From Terriglobia bacterium (GTDB lineage: Bacteria; Acidobacteriota; Terriglobia; UBA7540): a stretch of 45,030 nt of DNA. The position numbers and the translations under genes are program-made. The notes under the pieces were generated by a model, which was not told the origin of the DNA, made no database searches, and saw only the letters and a list, made by a program, of their open reading frames with translations. The stretch lies in contig DASTAW010000036.1 of the NCBI GenBank assembly GCA_035712365.1, positions 1 to 45,030 of the forward strand, written 5' to 3'. Below are positions 17,267-26,921 of the stretch, in pieces. Within the stretch, counting starts at the first letter, position 1. Every line of letters starts with the position of its first letter.

Positions 17267-18997
17267 ATGATCCACTTCGGCGTTCTGGTTTATGCATTGC
17301 TGGCAGCACCGGCCGCGGCCGGAAGAAGGATGATCAGCCTCAGGCCGGTCGATCTGGCCATCATCATCATTTATTTCGTTGCGGTACTGGGAATCGGATT
17401 CTACCTGAAGGGCTACGCCAAGCGCGGCGAGGACTTTTTCGTGGCTGGCCGCGAGATGACAGCCTGGGTGGCCGGACTTGCCTTCATCTCCGCCAACCTT
17501 GGATCGCTCGAATTACTGGGCTGGGCCGGCAATGCCTACCAGTATGGCATTCTGGCGGCGCACTGGTACTGGGTGGGCGCGATTCCCGCCATGCTGTTTC
17601 TCGCCATCGTCATGATGCCCTTTTATTACATCTGCAAGACGCACTCCGTACCGGGTTATCTGGAGTTGCGGTATGGCCATGCTACAAGCGGGCTCAGCGC
17701 CGTGACCTTTGCCGTGATGACCATTTTGATGTCCGGCGTCAATATGTATGCGATGGCGGTGGTGATGCAGGTGATCCTGGGCTGGAACATTCATTTCAGC
17801 ATCTGGGTTTCTTCTCTGACCGTGGGCATTTACGTTGCGCTGGGCGGGCTGTTTTCGGCCATTTTCAATGAGGTCATCCAGTTCTTCCTCATCTGGCTGG
17901 GCGCTCTGTTGATTCCCATCCTGGGACTGGTGGAAAGCGGCGGCTGGTCCGGCATGGTGGCAAAAATCCATCAGAACTTCCCCGGACAGGATTTCACTCA
18001 TTTGTGGACGCCGATGACCAACCCATCGCAGAACCCCATGGGCGTGCAATGGGTGGCAATCGTTTTTGGCCTCGGGGCGGTGCTCTCGATGGGCTATTGG
18101 ACGACGGATTTTCTGGTGGTGCAGCGCGTGATCGCCGCCAAAGACATCCGCGCAGCGAAAACCGCGCCCATCATCGGCGCATTCTTCAAGATGGCAGTCC
18201 CGTTCATTGTAATCCTGCCTGGATTGCTGGGCCTGGCGGTGCTGCCTTTCCACCTCTATCCCACCAACATGGCAGCGCCCGGACAACACACCTATGACCA
18301 GGTCCTGCCGCTGATGATGGCTCGCTATCTCGGCCCCGGTTTGCTGGGCCTGGGAATCACGGCGCTGATAGCCGGGTTTATGTCCGGAATGGCGGGGAAC
18401 ATCAGCGCCTTCGCCACCGTCTGGACCTACGATCTCTACCGGCCATTCATCAGGAAGGGCGCCACCGACCAGCACTACGTGGCCATGGGACGCTGGTGTA
18501 CGATCATCGGGCTGCTGGTGAGTATTGGCGCCGCGTATGTCGTCACGCGGTTCGGCAGCCTGATGGATTATGTTCAGGCGTTGTTCAGCTTTTTCATCGC
18601 GCCGCTGTTTGGCACCGTCCTCATCGGCATGTTATGGAAGCGCGCCACGAAAAAGGCTGGGTTTTGGGGCTTGCTGGCGGGCGTGGTCTCGTCTGTCACC
18701 ATGTTTTCGCTGATGCGCAACCATCCCGGCCGCGTCGCCTGGTTCACGTTTTATTCAAAGTCGGCGCCGCTGGCGCAGGCGATGTGGCAGGCTCTGTGGG
18801 CCTGGGTGGCCTGCGTTATCGTCACGGTCATCATCAGCCTGTTAACCACGCCCACGCCCGCTGGGGAATTGCAGGGCCTCGTTTACGGCGAAACTGAAAT
18901 CCCCAGCGAAGGGCATCTGCCGCTCTATCAGCGGCCGATCTTCTGGTGCGGAGTGTGCTTCGCGGTGTTCCTGGTGCTGCAATGGATCTTCCGGTAG
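17267..18997 (+). CDS. Sodium:solute symporter (SSS family)
   Basis: The protein has 576 aa from the ATG at 17267, preceded by AAAGGTG. An ATG at 17330 with a GAAGAAGG upstream is an alternative. About 13-14 membrane helices are present. The family's features are RGEDFFVAGREMTAWVAGLAFISANLGSLELLGWAG, YLELRYG, and GLGITALIAGFMSGMAGNISAFATVWTYDLYRP, where the Na+-site helix (TM8-like) and SGMAGN lie. SSS proteins import sugars, vitamins or other small solutes with Na+. The subtype looks closest to sugar-type (SglT-like) transporters. It is followed by a tiny ORF and a small membrane protein. Confidence 0.93.
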   Translation: MIHFGVLVYALLAAPAAAGRRMISLRPVDLAIIIIYFVAVLGIGFYLKGYAKRGEDFFVAGREMTAWVAGLAFISANLGSLELLGWAGNAYQYGILAAHWYWVGAIPAMLFLAIVMMPFYYICKTHSVPGYLELRYGHATSGLSAVTFAVMTILMSGVNMYAMAVVMQVILGWNIHFSIWVSSLTVGIYVALGGLFSAIFNEVIQFFLIWLGALLIPILGLVESGGWSGMVAKIHQNFPGQDFTHLWTPMTNPSQNPMGVQWVAIVFGLGAVLSMGYWTTDFLVVQRVIAAKDIRAAKTAPIIGAFFKMAVPFIVILPGLLGLAVLPFHLYPTNMAAPGQHTYDQVLPLMMARYLGPGLLGLGITALIAGFMSGMAGNISAFATVWTYDLYRPFIRKGATDQHYVAMGRWCTIIGLLVSIGAAYVVTRFGSLMDYVQALFSFFIAPLFGTVLIGMLWKRATKKAGFWGLLAGVVSSVTMFSLMRNHPGRVAWFTFYSKSAPLAQAMWQALWAWVACVIVTVIISLLTTPTPAGELQGLVYGETEIPSEGHLPLYQRPIFWCGVCFAVFLVLQWIFR

Positions 18998-19013
18998 AAC
19001 TTGGGAGAGAGCC

Positions 19014-19070
19014 ATGACCGAAAGCGGAGTCATACTGAAACTGAGTACACGGGAGTGTCGGAATGAGTGA
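19014..19070 (+). CDS. Candidate 18-aa leader or coupling ORF
   Basis: ATG at 19014 follows GGGAGAG at ideal spacing, and the frame (MTESGVILKLSTRECRNE) ends with TGA at 19068-19070. It overlaps the ATG at 19063 of the next gene by 8 bp in another frame. This geometry suggests translational coupling. There is no evidence that the peptide itself has a function. Confidence 0.35.
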   Translation: MTESGVILKLSTRECRNE

Positions 19071-19272
19071 AGAACGTAGGATGATCCCTGTCTGGTTTTT
19101 TGCTGGTATCTTAATTCTTATATACGGCATCCTGATTTTTGTCAGTGGACTTGTAGAATGGTCCCATCCGCCGGCTACCGTGTTGGCCAGCTTCCACGCG
19201 CCGGTGTGGTGGGGGGCCATTATGATCGTGATGGGCGCAGTGTTTGTCCAGCTCTTCCGGCCGAAGAAATAA
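19063..19272 (+). CDS. Small two-helix membrane protein, symporter neighbour
   Basis: The protein has 69 aa, and GGGAG precedes the ATG. Two hydrophobic segments are seen, near residues 8-28 and 45-63, with a short HPPATVLASFHAPVW loop between and a basic PKK tail. It lies 65 bp after the SSS symporter and probably belongs to the same transcript. Small proteins of this shape are often encoded next to SSS transporters, but its role is unknown here. Confidence 0.75.
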   Translation: MSEERRMIPVWFFAGILILIYGILIFVSGLVEWSHPPATVLASFHAPVWWGAIMIVMGAVFVQLFRPKK

Positions 19273-19353
19273 GCAATGCCAACGATTCTCCACACGGCAA
19301 GCAGGCGCTGGACCAGCCCTCCGGCCCTGCAATCCGCTTGGACAATATGATCT

Positions 19354-20637
19354 TCACGTCAGGAACACCACATTAGCGGGAGTTCCGACGGGCGTGTACT
19401 GGCCGGTAAAGGTGAGCGCGCCGGTCTGCTTGTTGACGCGGAACGTGGTGACGGCGTCGGCACGCTGGTTGCAGCAGTAAAGGAAGTCGCCCGCGGGATC
19501 GATGGTGATGCTGCGGGGATAATCGCCGCGGGTCCATTCTTCGCCAGCAAAAGTAAGCTTGCCGTCTCCATCGATAGAGAACCATGCGATACTGTCGTGC
19601 AACCGGTTGGCGCCGTAAATGAACTTTGCATCGGGCGAAATGCGGATCTCGGAAGTGTAGTTGGTGCCGGCAAAGCCCTTGGGCAACGTCGAGAGCACTT
19701 GCTTCTGGGTCAGGCTGCCGTTCGAGGCATAATCGTAGACTACGATTGACGAGCCTTCCTCCTGAATGCAATAGAACCAGCGGCTGTTAGGATGGAACAC
19801 AAAATGGCGCGGGCCATCGCCTGGAGGCGCTGAAGCCGAGGGTGGGTCGTTCGGCGTCAGCTTGCCCTTGTCGAGATCAATGTTCCAGATCAGGATTTTA
19901 TCCATCCCCAGGTCCGTGGAGATGACGCGTTTACCGCTGGGATCCGATTCAATCATGTGCGCGTGCGGCGCGTCGTGGCCGCTGATGGCAAAACTGCCCG
20001 GAGGCGCGCTGGTGGCGTGCTGCGGGCCGAGCGGACCTTTGTCCTGGTGAACGTCGGTGGCAGGCCCTAGTTCTCCGTTGGAAAGGATGGGCACGACGGC
20101 GATGGTTCCTCCGCCGTAGTTTGCGACAAAGACGTAGCGTCCGGAAGGGTGGACGCTGATGTGGGCCGGACCGTCGCCCTCGGAGCTGACGGTGTTGAGC
20201 AAAGTAATGTGCCCGGTGGAAGGATCAACGGAATACGAACTGACCGCGCCCGAGCGTTTGCCCTGGTAATTGTGGATTTCATCACCGGAATATAAATGCT
20301 TTTTGTCAGGACTCAGAGCGAGCCACGAAGGGTTCCTGGGATTCTCGACCAGTCCGCGCTGGGTGAGGGCGCCGCTTGCGGAATCCATTTCAAAAAGGTA
20401 GACACCCTGGCCGCGGCCGGGGCTTCCTTCGGGCCCTGCCGGCGAGCTATAGGTCCCGACGCAAAGCAGACGCGGCTTGCCCGACCGCGCCGCCGTGGCC
20501 CCTTCTTTGACCCCGCTGTCGGGGCCACAGGCCAGAGCAGGCCCCGCCAAGGCTATAGCGGCGGCGCTTTTCAGAAATCTACGGCGTGACGGTTTGGTTG
20601 AAAGGTCTTGATTCAGCTTAACCTCTTCCGATGGCAT
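19354..20637 (-). CDS. Tat-exported lactonase-type beta-propeller (6-phosphogluconolactonase/YbhE-like)
   Basis: The protein has 427 aa. An AGGAG motif close to the ATG at 20637 serves as ribosome binding site. The Tat signal is SRRRFLKSAAAIALAGPALAC (residues about 17-37), and a Cys after the hydrophobic region could make it a lipoprotein. The propeller repeats include GRGQGVYLFEMD, NPSWLALSPDKKHLY, GDGPAHISVHPSGRYVFVANYGGGT, APPGDGPRHFVFHP and YTSEIRISPDAKFIYGANR. This is the lactonase family (Pfam 10282). Family members hydrolyse 6-phosphogluconolactone or carboxy-muconolactone. An exported one probably acts on sugar lactones made by periplasmic dehydrogenases. That fits the two PQQ enzymes in the window. 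Confidence 0.9.
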   Translation of the reverse strand: MPSEEVKLNQDLSTKPSRRRFLKSAAAIALAGPALACGPDSGVKEGATAARSGKPRLLCVGTYSSPAGPEGSPGRGQGVYLFEMDSASGALTQRGLVENPRNPSWLALSPDKKHLYSGDEIHNYQGKRSGAVSSYSVDPSTGHITLLNTVSSEGDGPAHISVHPSGRYVFVANYGGGTIAVVPILSNGELGPATDVHQDKGPLGPQHATSAPPGSFAISGHDAPHAHMIESDPSGKRVISTDLGMDKILIWNIDLDKGKLTPNDPPSASAPPGDGPRHFVFHPNSRWFYCIQEEGSSIVVYDYASNGSLTQKQVLSTLPKGFAGTNYTSEIRISPDAKFIYGANRLHDSIAWFSIDGDGKLTFAGEEWTRGDYPRSITIDPAGDFLYCCNQRADAVTTFRVNKQTGALTFTGQYTPVGTPANVVFLT

Positions 20638-20761
20638 GCGAATCCTCCTTTGATTGCGAGCGCAGATGGACCCGAAAAGGCAAGATTATGATGTCATCCG
20701 GCCAGGAACGCAAGCACGGAATACTAATCAGGGCATGTGGTGTTGGGTGGGCCGGGTGAGA

Positions 20762-21415
20762 TTATTGGCGGTGCTGGTCAGACAGCGGGAATTCAACCCC
20801 GTGTTCTTCGTTGACTTGCCGGCTGGCGGCGATGTTGAAATCGGACAGCGGAAACTTGCGGGCTGACTGGCCGTCGAAGACCCACAGTGTTTCACCAAAG
20901 ATTGCATAGTCGCGCGCTTCCATCTCGTGCCCGTCGCGGTAGATGAACACCGTGGCCGGGAATGCCGGCTGAGGGTGGGATTGGGCCTGGGGCAGAGGCT
21001 GCCCGGGCTGTTCGGCGCCTGGCGGCGCGTGGGACTCCATGGAGGCCTGTTGCTCGCGAAGCGAGTGCAGCTCGTCTTTCAGCGACTGCACCTGGTTCGA
21101 GAGATACTCTTTCTCTTGTGCAGCCACTTCCGCGGCAACGTCACCGTGCGCGATCAGAGAGGCTTGCTGGTACTGAACATCGAGCGGCGGCCACAGGCTG
21201 GGGTAGAAATAGGTGAAGGGATAGCTCTCCGGATATCCGTAAAATGGCGGAAAAACAATGTTATGGAAGCCGAACGGGCGAACGATGAAAGGTCCGGGCT
21301 GCATCCAAGAGCCGGGAGCGGACGGAGCCGCCACTGCGATAGCGGATTGGCCGCTAAGGGCGAGTGGAGATAAGGCACCCGCCAGAAACACCGCAAAGGC
21401 GAGCAGACACCTCAT
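20762..21415 (-). CDS. Secreted protein of unknown function, Pro/Tyr-rich with coiled coil
   Basis: The protein has 217 aa from the ATG at 21415. A TTG six bases earlier is the alternative. It has a signal peptide (MRCLLAFAVFLAGALSPLALSG), then a Pro/Phe/Tyr-rich stretch (residues about 35-80). A likely coiled coil (EVAAQEKEYLSNQVQSLKDELHSLREQ) covers about 93-122. A C-terminal segment near 150-190 resembles small beta-strand motifs (FIYRDGHEMEARDYAIFGETLWVFD) found in other secreted acidobacterial proteins. No family is recognised. Confidence 0.7.
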   Translation of the reverse strand: MRCLLAFAVFLAGALSPLALSGQSAIAVAAPSAPGSWMQPGPFIVRPFGFHNIVFPPFYGYPESYPFTYFYPSLWPPLDVQYQQASLIAHGDVAAEVAAQEKEYLSNQVQSLKDELHSLREQQASMESHAPPGAEQPGQPLPQAQSHPQPAFPATVFIYRDGHEMEARDYAIFGETLWVFDGQSARKFPLSDFNIAASRQVNEEHGVEFPLSDQHRQ

Positions 21416-21487
21416 GAGCAAAGTTTATCACAAATCCAAACGGAACACGCAGGAACCAAGACGCTGGGTAGTGGTACAGTTTGATTG

Positions 21488-21548
21488 GTGGCACGGGCGT
21501 CCTCGCCCTTGCTTCTGTGAAAGGACACGGCCAAGATGGCCGTGCCAC
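21488..21548. repeat. 61-bp palindromic element with three stems (REP-like)
   Basis: The outer arms GTGGCACG at 21488 and CGTGCCAC ending at 21548 are perfectly complementary. Two inner hairpins lie between them: GGGCG TCCT CGCCC (21495-21508) and CACGGCCA AGA TGGCCGTG (21526-21544). The same layout with other stem sequences occurs at 39401-39462. Confidence 0.65.
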
Positions 21549-21623
21549 AAAACAGCAACCAAACTGAGTCACCATCAGGCTGTTGAAGGTGTTTTGCAGG
21601 CGCCAGTCCTCTGCGTCCTTCGG

Positions 21624-24227
21624 TCACGCCAGACAGCGCGCCACCACAAGGGTGATGTCATCCGCCTGTTTCTCGCTGCTGAACCGCTGCACGGCCTGGA
21701 TTACAGAATCGAGCAGCGGCCCGGCATTGAGTTTGTAATGGGAGCACGCCGTCTCCAGCAGCCGCGACTCTCCAAATTCTTCGCCCGAGGAATTGGCAGC
21801 CTCTGTCACGCCGTCGGTGTAAAGGAGCAGAGTATCACCAGGGCTGAGGGCGATCTCCGAGACCCTGCAATCCCATGCCTCAAACAGGCCCAGCACCGTT
21901 GACGTGGAATCCAGGCGTTCGACATTCAACGGCGGGTTAGGGCCGGCAGTGGAAGGGCTGCACTTGCGCAACAGAAGGGGCGGCAGGTGTCCGCAATTCA
22001 CGTAGCGGAGTCGGCGGGTTGAGTCGTCGTAATCCGCGAAAAAAAGCGTAGCATAGCTGCTGTCGCCCGTGTTTTCGTAGAATAGCCGGTTCACCGAACT
22101 CAGAAGCTGGCAAATATCGTCGAGCGCCAGGACATACTGGCTGCGCAGGTTGGCCTGCAGATTGGCCATCAGCAAGGCGCCCGACACGCCCTTGCCCGCG
22201 ATGTCCGCCAGCACCAGCGCCAGGCGGCCGGGCCGGAGTTCCAGAAAATCGTAGAAATCGCCGCCAACTTCGCGGGCCGGAGCGCAGCCTCCCGCGTACT
22301 CAAGCGTGCGCAGAGGGGGAAGTTTTTGGGGGAACAGCCGGGCCTGGACCTGACGCGCAAACTCCATTTCCTGCGCGGCGTGCCGCTCCGTCTCGATGCG
22401 TTCGGCAATCTCCTCGCCCAGATGGATGCTTTCCATGGCGATGCCGGCCTGGATGGCCACAGACGCCAGAAGCCGCCTGTCCTCGCGGGAATAAGGCTCC
22501 TCCGATAGCCTTGAACCGAGCACCAGCAGACCCACCAGATGGCCCTGACGTCCAAGCACTGGCACCAGGCAGTCGGGCTTGAGCGGCGCCAGCCGAAACG
22601 GCCGGGGAAGCTTATCCTCCTCCTCGGTCACGTCCCAGGGCCGCCCGCGACGGACCACTTCAGCCAGCACGGGATCAGAGGGGGAGAGGGAAGCCAGTTC
22701 CGGCGGGACATCGCCGCGCATGGCGGAAAGCCGGTTGGCGTCCGTCTCCAGGTAAACCACCAACGAGCTTGGACTCAACGCTTGTCCCACGTGTTTCTGC
22801 AAAAGGCCGGCCAATTTTTCCCGGTCAGTTGCATTCCGGGAAATTTCGACCAGGTTCTCAAGGACCATGCGGGCATCGTATGAATTGCGGAAAAAGGCGC
22901 GGTCGATCCTTTCTCCCACACGCTTGTGGACCTCCATTCCGGCCCACAGCAGAACGGTGCCGAAGCCTGCCCCTAAGGCGATGCCGCCTGGAATTCCTCC
23001 GGCGGCAAACAGTTCCAGGTAGGGGGCCAGAAAGACCGCGAAAGCCAGCGTAACTCCGATGCTGACAAGGGCCAGCAAAATCGTAAAGCCGCGAAGGACG
23101 AGCAGATAACGCGCGCCGCGGCGCAACAGGACAGGGACCTCGAGGACGCGATGTTTGACCACCGCATAGGCGAAGGAGAGAGGAAAGAGAAAGAGCAGAA
23201 CGACCAGTATTACGCCCAAAGCCAGTGGCGGATGGACCCGAAGGAAATCGCCCAGAGCTGTGAGGAACGAGATCGGTAGCACTCCCACCAGAGTGCCCCA
23301 AAGAATTACACGAATCTTGCGCCGGGCTTCCGGGGTGGGCGCGGTGACGGCGTTCGCCAGCAGCGCGATCAAACCCGCTGCAATGAAGCCATAACTGTAG
23401 GTGAGGCGGAAAATGTGTAAAGCATGCCCTCCGATCAGATGTTCCACAAACTCAGGAGCTCGAGAAGTTCCGATCTGCAATCCGGGAACCGCGAATGTGG
23501 CGGCAATGGCGAAGCCAAGCCACTTCAGCCACGGCAGGCGGCGCTCCAGGAACGAGCGGGCAGGGAAGAGGGTGAAAAAGCAGTAGAAGATCGCTCCCAG
23601 GAAGGTGCTGAATATTGCCCGATAGGCCATGGAAAACGAGCGAAGCGCAGGATCCAATCCAGCGAACATGTTTGGAAAAGGAGGAGCGGCGGTGAAACAC
23701 ATGAACATCAGCAACAGCAGCCAGGCGTTGCGGTCCTCAAGCCGCCAAAAGAGGACCGGCAAGCCGACTATCAGGAATACCAGGGGATAAGTATGAAGAA
23801 CTTCCTGGCCCAACCGCTCGGTCAGCCCGGCCTCTTTCGACGGCGACCGGCGCGCTCGGAAGGTGGCGGTCAGCAGCAGAGGAGACGTTTCCCCTTCGCG
23901 AACGACTCTGAGTTCCACCTCGTTGCCGGGTTTCTGGCGTGACCACACGTCAAAAATCATGTGGCGATCTTCAATCGGGTGCTCGTTGACGGCTGTGATG
24001 CGGTCTCCCGGTCTTAACCCCGCTTTGGCCGCGGGCCCGCCGGGCTCGACGGTGCGGACGCGTTCAGCGTGCAGCGCCCCAATATAGTCGAAATCAAAGC
24101 CCAGCTCTACGCCGCTCTGCCAGCGGATGGAGTACATCCAGAGCGAGCTGTAAAGCACGGCCGCAGCGGCAAAAGTTGCCGCCAATGCAGCCAGCAGGGG
24201 CTTCGAGACTGGGAGAACGCTTTCCAT
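21624..24227 (-). CDS. PDZ / membrane / GAF / SpoIIE-type (PP2C) phosphatase
   Basis: The protein has 867 aa. An N-terminal membrane helix (about 12-33) is followed by a PDZ-like domain (about 50-125, with GGPAAKAGLRPGDRITAVNEHP). About eight or nine hydrophobic helices (145-430) follow. A GAF domain covers about 455-605, and a RsbU/SpoIIE PP2C domain about 620-867 with GGDFYD (655-660), LADIAGKGVSGALLMA, LLYTDGVTEAAN and a final DDITLVVA. The metal-binding Asp residues of active enzymes are present. Such proteins dephosphorylate anti-anti-sigma factors in partner-switching systems. No such partner is encoded nearby, so its target is unknown. No ribosome binding site is obvious. Confidence 0.9.
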   Translation of the reverse strand: MESVLPVSKPLLAALAATFAAAAVLYSSLWMYSIRWQSGVELGFDFDYIGALHAERVRTVEPGGPAAKAGLRPGDRITAVNEHPIEDRHMIFDVWSRQKPGNEVELRVVREGETSPLLLTATFRARRSPSKEAGLTERLGQEVLHTYPLVFLIVGLPVLFWRLEDRNAWLLLLMFMCFTAAPPFPNMFAGLDPALRSFSMAYRAIFSTFLGAIFYCFFTLFPARSFLERRLPWLKWLGFAIAATFAVPGLQIGTSRAPEFVEHLIGGHALHIFRLTYSYGFIAAGLIALLANAVTAPTPEARRKIRVILWGTLVGVLPISFLTALGDFLRVHPPLALGVILVVLLFLFPLSFAYAVVKHRVLEVPVLLRRGARYLLVLRGFTILLALVSIGVTLAFAVFLAPYLELFAAGGIPGGIALGAGFGTVLLWAGMEVHKRVGERIDRAFFRNSYDARMVLENLVEISRNATDREKLAGLLQKHVGQALSPSSLVVYLETDANRLSAMRGDVPPELASLSPSDPVLAEVVRRGRPWDVTEEEDKLPRPFRLAPLKPDCLVPVLGRQGHLVGLLVLGSRLSEEPYSREDRRLLASVAIQAGIAMESIHLGEEIAERIETERHAAQEMEFARQVQARLFPQKLPPLRTLEYAGGCAPAREVGGDFYDFLELRPGRLALVLADIAGKGVSGALLMANLQANLRSQYVLALDDICQLLSSVNRLFYENTGDSSYATLFFADYDDSTRRLRYVNCGHLPPLLLRKCSPSTAGPNPPLNVERLDSTSTVLGLFEAWDCRVSEIALSPGDTLLLYTDGVTEAANSSGEEFGESRLLETACSHYKLNAGPLLDSVIQAVQRFSSEKQADDITLVVARCLA

Positions 24228-24354
24228 GCTTACAGATGCCTAACATCATAATACGGGATTTGGCCAGGCGGGTTTCTGAGTGGCGCGGCAAGCCCGGAAG
24301 ATTTGACAGAGGTTTGACAAAACGCCAGAGGCGCTACTGCGGGCAGCGTTCGGG

Positions 24355-25284
24355 CTACACCTCCGGGATGCCCAGGTCTTTCGAACCGAGCGGCGACATC
24401 GTCACGTTTGGCGCGTACTGCTCGAGCAGATCAAGGGCAATGCGCGCGCGACGGACGCGCTCACGGCCCATCCGGGCCGCCAGGTCTTCAATGTGGCCGC
24501 CGGAGGGATAAATGTCAGGAGCATTCCGCAACCCGAACTTGAAGTAATTGGGCGCCGACACCTGGATGATCAGCGGCATCTCGTAATACCGGATAAAACC
24601 TCCGAAGTTGTCAGGCACTTCGATGTAGAGGTCGATGGGAATATTCACCGCCTGACGAATGGCGCCGATCTGAGCCGGCGCAAGGTCGGTGGGGATGTTC
24701 AACGTGGAAACACCCGCCTGCTCAAACAGCCTTGCCGTAGCGGGATTGGCCGCCGGCAGCGTCACCGAACTCTTGACCACCAGGTTCCTGGGCAGTTCAC
24801 CTTTTTTCTTCATTTCGTTGATCACCCAGATCAAACCAAGGTCGGCGGGAAGAATACTGCGAATTCCGAGATCGCAGGCGCGTTTGACGTCTTCAATGGC
24901 GTAGACGAGCTGGTCGGCCCCCCGGTGTTGGAGCCCCATCACCTTGCCGGCCGTTGAAGCGGTCTGCGCGCCCGTCTCAAAAGTGGCGCGCGGCCCAACG
25001 AACAGGCACACCTCGATGCGCTGGTCGCGGCCGATGTGCGCCATCTCCGAGATTTCGGCGCGGGTCAGCAGCATGACGCCGCTGCCCTGGCTGACACGGT
25101 GAATCGGAACGTTCAGGTCCTTGGCGGCATCCAGCACGTCGCGGAAAACGCGCGGACCCTCGACGCTGGGAATTTCAAAGCGGTATTGCCCGCCGTCCTT
25201 AAAGCGGAGCGAAGTTGGCTTGAGCGCATGATTGTCTTCATACGGCAGCTTGAGCTTGGCGAGAAATTGTTGCGTCTTCTTCAT
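24355..25284 (-). CDS. U32-peptidase-like conserved protein, catabolic context
   Basis: The protein has 309 aa. CAGGAG precedes the ATG. It contains FEIPSVEGPRVF, HRVSQGSGVMLL (residues about 65-75), EVCLFVGPRATFETGAQ, AIEDVKRACDLGIRSILPADLGLIW, and APNYFKFGLRNAPDIYPSGGHIED. I recognise this as a conserved family related by annotation to U32 peptidases, with a TIM-barrel-like pattern. Its activity has not been established to my knowledge. It is 31 bp downstream of the semialdehyde dehydrogenase gene on the same strand, an apparent operon. A role in the same catabolic route is inferred from this. Confidence 0.6.
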   Translation of the reverse strand: MKKTQQFLAKLKLPYEDNHALKPTSLRFKDGGQYRFEIPSVEGPRVFRDVLDAAKDLNVPIHRVSQGSGVMLLTRAEISEMAHIGRDQRIEVCLFVGPRATFETGAQTASTAGKVMGLQHRGADQLVYAIEDVKRACDLGIRSILPADLGLIWVINEMKKKGELPRNLVVKSSVTLPAANPATARLFEQAGVSTLNIPTDLAPAQIGAIRQAVNIPIDLYIEVPDNFGGFIRYYEMPLIIQVSAPNYFKFGLRNAPDIYPSGGHIEDLAARMGRERVRRARIALDLLEQYAPNVTMSPLGSKDLGIPEV

Positions 25285-25315
25285 GGCAATCTCCTGGAGG
25301 AGTCTCAGATTCTTC

Positions 25316-26773
25316 CTATTGCGTATACTTCAAATAAACCGTGCGCGATTCTGTATAGAAATCAAGCGCCAATGGCCCCTGCTCGCGCATGCCAAAACTC
25401 GATTCCTTCGTGCCGCCAAAGGGAAGCTGATATTCCACTCCCGCCGTCGGCAGGTTGATGGTGATCAGGCCCACCTCGATGCCGTTGATAAACTGATGCA
25501 CCCGCGTCAGGTCTCGCGAAACAATGGAGGCGGAAAGTCCGAACGGCACTCCGTTGGCCACGCGCATGGCGTCTTCAAAATCCTCAGCCGCCATCAACCC
25601 CAGCACCGGCCCGAAGACTTCTTCCTGGGCAATGCGCATCTCCGGCTTGACCTCGTCGAAAATCGTCGGCTCGACAAAGAAGCCTTTGTCATAAATCCCG
25701 CCCGTCAGGCGCTTCCCGCCGCAAAGTAGTTTGGCGCCCTCTTTTTTGGCGATTTCAATATACTTCAGATCGGTCTCGAGCTGCCTCTCGTCAACCGCAG
25801 GCCCCATCTGGATTCCCGGCTCAACTCCGTTACCTACTTTCAACGCTTTCGTCTTCGCGACGAGCTTTTCCACCAGCGGCTTGTAAATATCTTTTTCGAT
25901 GATGGCCCGGCTGCAGGCGGTGCATTTCTGCCCGGTGGAGAAGAAGGCGCCATTCACCAGAATCTCCGCGGCGTAATCGAGATCCGTGTCCTTCAGGACA
26001 ATGGTTGGATTCTTGCCGCCCATTTCAAGCTGAATTCGCACCTTTCGCCCAGCCAGTTTCTCGTGCAGGCGATTGCCCACATCGCACGAGCCGGTAAACG
26101 AGATGCCGCGGATGGCAGGATGTTCCACCAGCGCGTTACCGGCTCCGCTGCCGCTTCCGGTGACGTAATTGACTACGCCGCCGGGTATTCCGGCTTCAAC
26201 CAGCGCCTCCACCAGGCGGTAGGGGCTGAGGGGCGCCAGCGACGCGGGCTTGATCACCACTGTGTTGCCCGCAACCAGCGCGGGGGCCATTTTCCACGCA
26301 GGAATTGCACTGGGAAAATTCCATGGCGTGATCAGTCCCACCACTCCGAGCGGCTTGCGCATCATGTAGCAGAAAACGTTTGGGCGCTCGGAAGGAATCT
26401 GGTAACTGAATGACCGCGCACCCTCGCCACCGAAATATCGGAAAATATTGATGGCGCGTTTGACTTCACCCTTGGCTTCGGGCAGGGTTTTGCCTTCCTC
26501 GCGGGTCATGTCTTCAGCAACCTTGTCGAGGCGGGACTCCAGCAGCTCGGCGGCCTTGAAGAGGTATTCGCCGCGGCGCGGGGCTGGCAGTGCAGCCCAT
26601 GCCGGCTGCGCCTTTGCCGCCTCGGCGCAGGCGGTGTTCACTTCTTCGGCGCCGGAAGCCTGAAAGTTCCCGAGTACTTCGTCCGTGTTGGCAGGATTAA
26701 TGTTGGGAAAAGTTTCCTTTGAAGCGCATTCAACCCACTCGCCGGCGATCATGTTTCGAAAAATTTGCGGCAT
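25316..26773 (-). CDS. Aldehyde dehydrogenase, alpha-ketoglutarate-semialdehyde type
   Basis: The protein has 485 aa. GAGGGAGG precedes the ATG. Active-site elements are WNFP (N152), LEMGGKN (E250) and [13 protein letters not shown] (C284). The family's usual NAD(P)-binding GSxxxG appears as FTGSCDVG. The GQKCTA active-site context and [14 protein letters not shown] fit alpha-ketoglutarate semialdehyde (2,5-dioxopentanoate) dehydrogenases of pentose, hydroxyproline or glucarate oxidation, but succinate-semialdehyde-like specificity cannot be excluded. It is the first gene of an apparent two-gene operon with the U32-like protein. Confidence 0.85.
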   Translation of the reverse strand: MPQIFRNMIAGEWVECASKETFPNINPANTDEVLGNFQASGAEEVNTACAEAAKAQPAWAALPAPRRGEYLFKAAELLESRLDKVAEDMTREEGKTLPEAKGEVKRAINIFRYFGGEGARSFSYQIPSERPNVFCYMMRKPLGVVGLITPWNFPSAIPAWKMAPALVAGNTVVIKPASLAPLSPYRLVEALVEAGIPGGVVNYVTGSGSGAGNALVEHPAIRGISFTGSCDVGNRLHEKLAGRKVRIQLEMGGKNPTIVLKDTDLDYAAEILVNGAFFSTGQKCTACSRAIIEKDIYKPLVEKLVAKTKALKVGNGVEPGIQMGPAVDERQLETDLKYIEIAKKEGAKLLCGGKRLTGGIYDKGFFVEPTIFDEVKPEMRIAQEEVFGPVLGLMAAEDFEDAMRVANGVPFGLSASIVSRDLTRVHQFINGIEVGLITINLPTAGVEYQLPFGGTKESSFGMREQGPLALDFYTESRTVYLKYTQ

Positions 26774-26921
26774 ATTGCCTCCCTCGGTGATAACGGTTAA
26801 AAATGAAAACGCAGAACGCTCTAACGGAGCTGAACAACTCCTTCTGCTACCATTGGCTGAGGTTATATCGTACTATAAAGTTCTTCGAGTAGAAGTTTGA
26901 GAATTCGGGCATTGGAGCGAA

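Noticed and set aside
17513-18475. Minus-strand open frame (320 codons) within the SSS symporter
   Set aside because: It is histidine- and glutamine-rich as expected of a shadow of membrane-helix codons, with no domain.
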